DNA of 64,000 bases from Mesorhabditis belari (taxonomy: Eukaryota; Nematoda; Chromadorea; Rhabditida; Rhabditidae): positions 186,001 through 250,000 of the forward strand of contig CAUEEP010000253.1 of the NCBI GenBank assembly GCA_958450365.1. Direction: 5' to 3'. The first letter of the stretch is position 1, and each line of letters opens with the position of its first letter. Below are positions 49,901 through 58,900 of the stretch, one piece after another. A program made the translations under genes and the position numbers. The notes beneath the pieces are model-generated. The model was given only the letters and a program-made list of their open reading frames with translations, searched no databases and had not been told where the DNA came from.

Positions 49901-52900
49901 TTTTTTTTCTAAAAATTAGTCCTCTGCTCTCTTTCTTCATTCCATTTAGTTGTATTTGTGTGTTTCAACTGCATCACTCTTTCTTTTTTGTCTTTCTTTC
50001 ATTCACTTCCACATCCTAATTGATTACCCCCAAAAGACACCAAAGGGATTCGGATCTAATGAGTTTCGGCCTCAGAGACTCACGAAAAGACCTGTGTTGT
50101 CAAATTTTCCCGTTCAACTCACTAATTTTATTCCTGAATATTTGTTTTTCTTAGAATGGATATTTAAAGTTGCAAGAGTTGCAAGAGTTTAAAAGATCAG
50201 GCTACAAAAGGTTGGCTACTAAGCTGGCTTTGCTCACAAAAAATAGGCTAGTCAGGAACCAGCCCTGACTTGACTCTAGCTTAGGTTGACTACCCCTAAC
50301 AGTTAGTCAACCTAAGCTAGAGTTAGTCAACCCAAGCTAGAGTCAACCTAATCCTACCCCTAACAAAGCTTGGTCTGGTTTTGGCTTAGCTCAGACTGAC
50401 CCTGACTTTCCCCTGGCAAAGCTTGACCTATCATAGCCTCTCACCTATCATAGCTTGCCCTAGCGGGCAGCCTAGCCTAGCCCTGGTAGAACTTGATGGT
50501 TTCATTGAGGACGTGGTTGCATATCCGTTTAGCCTGATCCTATCAGTATTTGATCTATCCCAGCTTAGCCAGACCTGGTCCTGGCTTGGTCTTTTACCAT
50601 AACTGTCTTGGCCCTGATAGAGTCCTGATAGAGAAAAATGATTGTACTTTTAGCAAAAATTATTACAAAAAAATGAGTGCAAAAACCACGCCTTATATAC
50701 GGGCTTTATATACGCCTTTATATACGCCTTTATATACGCCTTATATGCGCCTTATATACGCCTTATATACGTCTGATATCCGCCTTATATGCATTTTATA
50801 TACGCCATATATCCGCCTTGTATACGCCTTTATATACGCCTTATATACGCCTTATATCCGTCTTATATCCGCCTTATATACGCTTTATATACCCCTTTAT
50901 ATCCGCCTTATATCCGCCTTATATACGCCTTATATACGCCTTAAATCCGCCTTATATCCGCCTTATATACGCCTTATATACCCCTTTATATCCGCCTTAT
51001 ATACGCCTTATATACGCCTTATATCCGTCTTATATCCGCCTTGTATACGCCTTTATATACGCCTTATATACGCCTTATATCCGTCTTATATCCGCCTTAT
51101 ATACGCCTTATATACGCCTTATATACGCCTTACCAGCGGAAAACGCTCATTAACGTTCGCGTTTTCCACTGGAGAGGTCCACGTTTTCCTCGGCAATCTA
51201 AGCCCGCTCCTTTTTGCCAATGGCTGCGCACAGACGGACAGCCGGGCAGACGGACAGACGGACAGACGTCTCTTCTGCTTTATATATAGTAGATAGACAC
51301 CTTATATACGCCTTAAATCCGCCTGATATACGCCTTATATACGCCTTAGATCCGCCTTATATAGGCCTTATATACTCCCTATATACGCCTTATAAATACC
51401 TCCTTTTAAAGAACTTCAGCTGTTTAACTGATTTGGTCGCAAATTCCCTTCAAATGCAAAGATGTAATTTGCTCGACGTGCAAAGAGGATTACTCGTAGC
51501 TACTCAACCAAAAAACGTCGATTAATCGAGTAAAAATTACCCGAGTAATTATTTAATTATTCAGTTAATTATTTAAATTACTCAGAGAACTCAGGGAAAG
51601 GAAAACACTCTAAACTTGTTTCAACGTAGCTGTAAACATGATTCATGACAAGAAAAAGTTGCTCACAATTCATAAAGCAATCCGTGTCAGCTTCTGTAAT
51701 CACCAAATGTCGTAGATTTTTTTTAAATGTAAAACTTTTACTTCTAAACTTTTCTATTTACTTGTTTCAGTTTATTTTTTCGAGTTTTTCATGTTTTTTA
51801 TTGTTTTTTATTGGATTTTATTGGATTTTATTGGATTTTATTGGATTTTTATTGTTTTTATTGGATTTTTATTGTTTTTTATTGTTTTTTATTGTTCTCT
51901 ATTGGATTTTTATACTCTTAGGCTCATCACCTTGAACTCTCCCCGCTCACAAAAATGATTCTCCGAAAGAAAACGTCAAGATGAGTCGCGACGATCGAGC
52001 CAGAGCTTTAAGAGAGTTCGGGAAATCCTTCAAAAAGGTTTTTTTTTATTTCAGAAAATGTATCGATGCCAACAACGAAGCCAATTATTTGTTTTTCTTT
52101 TTCTCAATTAGGTGACACGCTCAAAATCGGCAGCACCGCGGAGAAGAAAACGACGGAAAGATCGAGAGAAAAGGAAGAAAAGGACACGATCCGAGCCATT
52201 GCTTTTCCCATCGGATAGACAAAGATTGAGAGATGAAGGAGCTGGGGGAAGGCAAAGGAGTTTGTCGCTAAGGTTTGGTTTGAAGAAAATGGATACGGTA
52301 ATAGTAGTGAGCCTTAAGCTTTGCCTACTCGAAATCTCGAAAAGCGCATGTTAGAACCTATCGATGTGGGGTCGGAAAATGTAGCTGACGATGAGGGAAT
52401 GTAGCTGACGATGAGATCTAGTGGGGGATTAAAGTGTTGAGCTTCTGTGAAAAATTGGAAACAGTAAAATAGTCACCACTACTATTAGGGAAAAGACGGT
52501 AGTCGAGGATTAGCTGGAAGGCTGGATAAGAGTTTCCCTATAGGATTGGCTATAGGGCCCTATAGGATTAGGTATAGGGCCCTATAGGATTAGCTAAAGG
52601 CCCTATAGGATTAGCTATAGTGCCCTATAGGATTAGCTATAGGGCTGGATAAGAGTTTCCCTATAGGATTAGCTATAGGGCCCTATAGGATTGGCTATAG
52701 GGCCCTATAGGATTAGCTATAGGGCTGGATAAGAGTTTCCCTATAGGATTAGCTATAGGGCCCTATAGGATTAGCTATAGGGCCTATAGGATTAGCTATA
52801 GGGCCCTAAAGAATTAGCTATAGGGTTGGATAAGAGTTTCCCTATAGGATTAGCTGTAGGGCTGGATAAGCGTTTCCCTATAGAATTAGCTATAGTGCCC

Positions 52901-55900
52901 TATAGTATTAGCTATAGGGCCCTATAGGATTAGCTATAGGACTCGAGATGTCCCAGTTTGAGCACTTTCTTCAAAAAGAAACCCATTTTAGTATCTCAAG
53001 GTATGCGCTGTTTATTAATCCTTCAATGAACCATTTTTGTGATATTTGAATGTACAGAGTTTTCATGTACAGTACAAATGTTCATTTTCATTCAAATGTT
53101 CATAAAATGTTCATTTTCATACAAATGTTCATACAAATGTTCATAAAAATGTTCATTTTCATTCAAATTTTCATTTTCAAGTTTATTAAACCATTCATTG
53201 TCATAAAATAAAGCTTTACAAAGTGAAATGATCATTTAAGAAGCTCAATCGATGGCTTGTCGATGACTTGTTTAGGAGATTAGCTTCAGAATCATTTCAC
53301 ATCTTTTAAAACCATCATACCATCATTTCCATTCTGCAGAGATGAGGAACGTCCAAAGAAACATCACGGAGAAAAAGGGGATCGAGTGAGACACAAAAAT
53401 GGTCATGCAACAGAGCCAAAAGCTGAGAAGATATCACTCGTGAAAGTTTTTGCGCAAAGGAGAGAGCAAAGAATGTTGGCCGTTTATGGAATCAATGGGA
53501 TACAGGTTTTATATTTGTGAAAAAGGGTAAAGAATTGAATTCTTGAATTCTTGTAAGAATTTTTGTAAAATTTCTATGTAAAATGTAAAATAAAGAACTT
53601 TGTGAAGTAAAATTCTGTAAAATTTTAAAACTTTGTAATTATCCAGCTCAAGTGAACCCGAAAAGTTGTGTGTAAAATGGTTAAAAAGGTTAAAAACTCT
53701 CGAAAAGACTGTACTGTAGGGATATTAAAGCTTTAGAAGTCTACAGTAGCTACAGTGTTTACAGTAGCTACAGTAGAGTGTCTACAGTAGCTAGAATAGA
53801 GTGTCTACAGTAGCTACAGTAGAATGTCTGCAATAGCTACAGTAGAGTGTCTACAATAGCTACATTAGAGTGTCTACAATAGCTACATTAGAGTGTCTAC
53901 AATAGCTACAGTAGCTACAGTAGAGTGTCTACAGCGTGTCTACAGTAGCTACAGTAGATTGTCTACAGACTGTCTACAATACCTACAGTAGAGTGTCTAC
54001 AATAGCTACAGTAGCTACAGTAGAGTGTCTACAGCGTGTCTACAGTAGCTACAGTAGATTGTCTACAGACTGTCTACAGTAGCTACAATAGAGTGTCTAC
54101 AGTAGCTACAATAGAGTGGCTACAGTAGAGTGTCTACAGTAGCTAGAATAGAGTGTCTACAGTAGCTACAATAGAGTGTCTACAATAGCTACAGTAGCTA
54201 CAGTAGAGTGTCTACAGAGTGTCTACAGTAGCTACAGTAGATTGTCTACAGAGTGTCTACAGTAGCTAGAATAGAGTGTCTACAGTAGCTACAGTAGAAT
54301 GGTTGCAATAGCTACAGTAGAGTGTCTACAATAGCTACATTAGAGTGTCTGCAATAGCTACAGTAGCTACAGTAGAGTGTCTACAGAGTGTCTACAGTAG
54401 CTACAGTAGATTGTCTACAGAGTGTCTACAGTAGCTACAGTAGAGTGTCTACAGTAGCTACAGTAGAGTGTCTACAGTAGCTACAATAGAGTGTCTACAG
54501 TAGCTACAGTAGATTGTCTACAGAATGTCTACAATACCTACAGTAGAGTGTCTACAATAGCTACAGTAGAATGTCTACAGTAGTCTAGAGTACTAAAAGA
54601 AACAGTGTATATTTCTGTCGAGTTTTTTTTTCTTTCAAAACTACTATAATCTTACAGCTTTTATCCAATCTATTCAATTTTTTTGAATTGTTGGTAAAAC
54701 CTTAAAGAATCAAACAAAAAGTAGACAAAAAGTAGCCAAAAAGTAGACGAAAAGTCGATAAATTGATTCAAAATAGAGAAAAGATTATAATAATCTTTGA
54801 AAGTTTATTATAATCTTGAAATCTTTGAAAGCTTTAGTGCTTTACCGTTAACGACAGGTCGTAGCGATTATCGGCGGAAGCCAATTTTTTGCCCAACTTG
54901 TAGCTCATTTTTAAGCACTTTAAACTTATCAGATCAGGAGGTTTTAATAAGATTTAGATAGCTTAAAACGTGAACTTTCAGAAAATATTTATTTGATCAA
55001 AAGTTATTAACAAAAATCGATCTAAAATTGGGCTGGAAGATGGTCAAAAACTCGGCCTCCCCTCCTAAAGCACTTTACATTTTTTAGCAAATATTTTTGA
55101 GGAAATAACTGGCATTATTGCAAAATTGAATTCTAAGCTATTGGATGGATCTAATGACAAACAATAATAAGCAATAGATAACAATTATCACTTACAAATC
55201 CTTTCCAGACCTCGATTCTCGATGTCGAAGGGCAAGCAGCTGCGAATGCGTTTTATCGATCGATTGACGCGATGCCAAACATGAATGTGGCTCGGATGAA
55301 GACCACTGTGCCGCTAGTCTCTGAATTGGTTAGTTTGAAGAAAGAATTGCATTGTAAAAGATGCAAAAAAAGACAAGGAAAGAATTGCAAAAGTAAACTC
55401 GGCTCTTTTCCGTTTTCTCGGACGATTTTCCCGGATTTTTAGAGAATTTAAGAGGTTTTTGGGTGTTTTGCAAATGTTCTTTTTTGTAATTTATTTTATT
55501 TAAAATCTTATTTACTATTATTATTAACTTTTTCAACATTTCAAGCTTTCGAATGATAGAAAAAGAAGCTGAAAGAAGCTGAAAGAAGCTGAAAGAAGTT
55601 GAAAGAAGCTGAAAGAAGTTGAAAGAAGCTGAAAGAAGTTGAAAGAAGCTGAAAGAAGCTGAAAGAAGCTAACGGGATCAACGAATCCTAGAGAAATCAA
55701 AGCCAAAGAGATCGGCTAGTTGTTTCTTCATTTTGATTGTTTTTTTTTTGATAAATCTGAAGAGTCTAAACAATTCTGAAGAGTCCAAGCTTTGTATCAT
55801 TCGAAAGCTTAAATTTTCCTCTTTAAAACTATACGAAAAGGGAACAATATAACAACAATTCCTCTGTTATAGTTCTCAAAAAGCAAGCAAAGTTATAGTT

Positions 55901-58900
55901 ATTAAAAAAACGTCTTAAACCCTTGAAAAATTCGGGAAAATGAACATAAAGCCATAAAATCGTAGAGTTTCTCTTGCATAGAATGATCTGCATAGAAAAA
56001 TTTGCATAGAATGATCTTCTAACTTCTAAAGAATGATCAGAATAGTCTCTCAAAGCCTCTTTTTTCTTCTCAAATCACTTTTTGAATGAATCACGTTTCT
56101 TTCATGATCAAATAGATCAAATGAATCAAATCAAATGGATCAAATGTTTCCAATAAAAACCAATACAAGCTAGCGTCTTTCTAATCACAAGAGCTCTTCG
56201 ACTTCTACAAGCTTTGTCACAAGAGCTCTTCGACTTCTACAAGAGCTCTTCGACTTCTACAAGAGCTCTTCGACTTCTACAAGAGCTCTTCGACTTCTAC
56301 AAGAGCTCTTCGACTTCTACAAGAACTCTTCGACTTCTACAAGAGCTCTTCGACTTCTGCAAGAGCTCTTCGACTTCTACAAGAGCTCTTCGACTTCTAC
56401 AAGAGCTCTTCGACTTCTACAAGAGCTCTTCGACTTCTACAAGAGCTCTTCGACTTCTACAAGAGCTCTTCGACTTCTACAAGAGCTCTTCGACTTCTGC
56501 AAGAGCTCTTCGACTTCTGCAAGAGCTCTTCGACTTCTACAAGAGCTCTTCGACTTCTACAAGAGCTCTTCGACTTCTACAAGAGCTCTTCGACGGCTTT
56601 TATCTTCACAAGTTATTTAGCTTGTCTCTTATATCGTATCTGCTCAATTGTGTTACATAAAGTAAAGCTTTTTGTGAATAATTTGGATAAAATGGATAAT
56701 TTTGAAAGCTACCCATGATCTTTCCTTCAAATTTTATCAAATTTGACGCGTTTAATTAATTTTAATCGTATTCTACTTAAATTTTAATCTCATTTGATAA
56801 GAAATCAAACTGTGAATTGAATTTCAAAATTATGAATTGAAAATTTGAAGAAATCTAAAGGAAACGGTTATAGTAGCTTTTCAAAATTCTACTTTCAAAA
56901 TTATCTACTTTATCTAAATTATTCAGCTTTACTCTATGTAACGATTGAGCAGATACGATATAAGAGTCAAGCTAAATAACTTATGAAGATAAAAGCTTGT
57001 AGAAGTCGAAGAGTCTTGTAGTCTTGTAGAAGTCGAAGAGCTCTTTTGACAAAGCTTGTAGAAGTTGAAGAGCTCTTTTGACAAAACTTGTAGAAGTTGA
57101 AGAGCTCTTTTGACAAAACTTGTAGAAGTTGAAGAGCTCTTTTGACAAAACTTGTAGAAGTTGAAGAGCTCTTTTGACAAAGCTTGTAGAAGTTGAAGAG
57201 CTCTTGTGACAAAGCTTGTCTAAGTCGAAGAGCTCTTGTGACAAAGCTTGTCTAAGTCGAAGAGCTCTTGTGACAAAGCTTGTCTAAGTCGAAGAGCTCT
57301 TGTGACAAAGCTTGTCTAAGTCGAAGAGCTCTTGTGACAAAGCTTGTCTAAGTCGAAGAGCTCTTGTGACAAAGCTTGTCTAAGTCGAAGAGCTCTTTTG
57401 ACAAAGCTTGTAGAAGTCGAAGAGCTCTTTTGACAAAGCTCTTCGACTTTGACGAGCTTTGTCAAAAGAGCTCTTCGACTAGAGAAATATCATAAAAGAT
57501 TTTAAAATTGAGTGTTTAAATTTCAGGTGCTAAAGGTAAGCAAAAAAAAAAATGACACGATGAACCACTTCTCTATTCTCCGTAAGCACGTTACGCAACG
57601 TTTTGAGGAAAAGGGGGAAAGTGTAAAGGTGTAGGCTTTAGAATCATTGCCGTCAATAACAAAATTGAAAACAATACCTTTAAGATAGAAGCTATTGCAG
57701 CTCTTCAGAGCTGCAATAGAAGATTTAAAGTTCGATAGTTGACTGAGAACTGTAGTACTGTAGCGTAGCGCCTAATGTAGCGAGTAAATTGAGATACTTT
57801 GTATACAGGACCTTAATTTGAAAATGTTTCCTGTTTCCTGAAAAAATTCGAAAAACTTTACACTTTCTCCTCGCCACTCAACTAGACGGGTCACTAGTTG
57901 TTCGCTCTCTCTGTTGCTTTTAAACTTGCTGCGAGAAATCGATGGGAAATTTTTGGCCTCAAGTCTTGAGTACTTGGAAAAAAGGATCTACACGGTGCTA
58001 TGGGGACTTTTAAGTTTGAAAGTTGTTTAGCGCTTGCTGAAAGCGCTTTCGAAATCGGTTTATAAAAGAAATCATGAATCTTTCCCTGAATCGTGGTCTT
58101 TAAAAAGTATCGTGGTCTTTTAAAAGTTTCATGGTCTTTTAAAAGTATCGTGGTCTTTTAAAAGTTGAAAAGTTTAAAAGATTCTTTCAAGAAAGCTTAT
58201 GACAAACTCAATTTGGATAAATTGAGTTTGTCAAATCCGATCTGATCTCGATCCGATCTTTGCTCCAATCTCTATGCCAGAGTGAGCGCTTTCCACACAA
58301 GTTTCTAGACAAAAATCAACGCTAAAGGCAATAATTTTTTGAAAAAAAGTGACTTAAACTTGTTAAAGTAGATGTGTTTGATATGTTTCTTTCTTTTTTA
58401 ACATTAGATTTTTATAAACCCGAATTTTAAACCGAGTTTTAAACCTTTCCCAAAAGTTCCCAATCGATCAATCAGCAAGTTTATTTGCTTTGCAATTTCG
58501 TCAACTTTTCGGCTTTATTGACTGCATAGAGCTTCTTCTAACCCTAATGTTTTTTACTAAAAATGTTTTCATTTTTTGTTCTTGTCTGTTGTTCGGGTTT
58601 TTGATTGAGTAGCTTTAAAAGTCTATGAGTTTAAAGGTTTTAAAGCTTTAAAAGTCTATGAGTTATGAGGCTTTCTAGCAGCCTTTCTAGCAGGCTTTCT
58701 AGCAGCCTTTCTAGCAGGCTTTCTAGCAGGCTTTCTAGTAGGCTTTCTAGTAGGCTTTCTAGCAGCCTTTCTAGCAGGCTTTCTAGCAGGCTTTCTAGCA
58801 GGCTTTCTAGCAGGCTTTCTAGCAGGCTTTCTAGCAGGCTTTCTAGCAGCCTTTCTAGCAGCCTTTCTAGCAGCCTTTCTAGCAGGCTTTCAGGCTTAAA

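Noticed and set aside
50550..51296. 248-codon frame of [11 protein letters not shown] repeats
   Set aside because: Translation of the CGCCTTATATA array; overlapping frames look alike.
56214..56660. 148-codon [20 protein letters not shown] frame
   Set aside because: 20-bp array; the same peptide string appears in all three frames in rotation.
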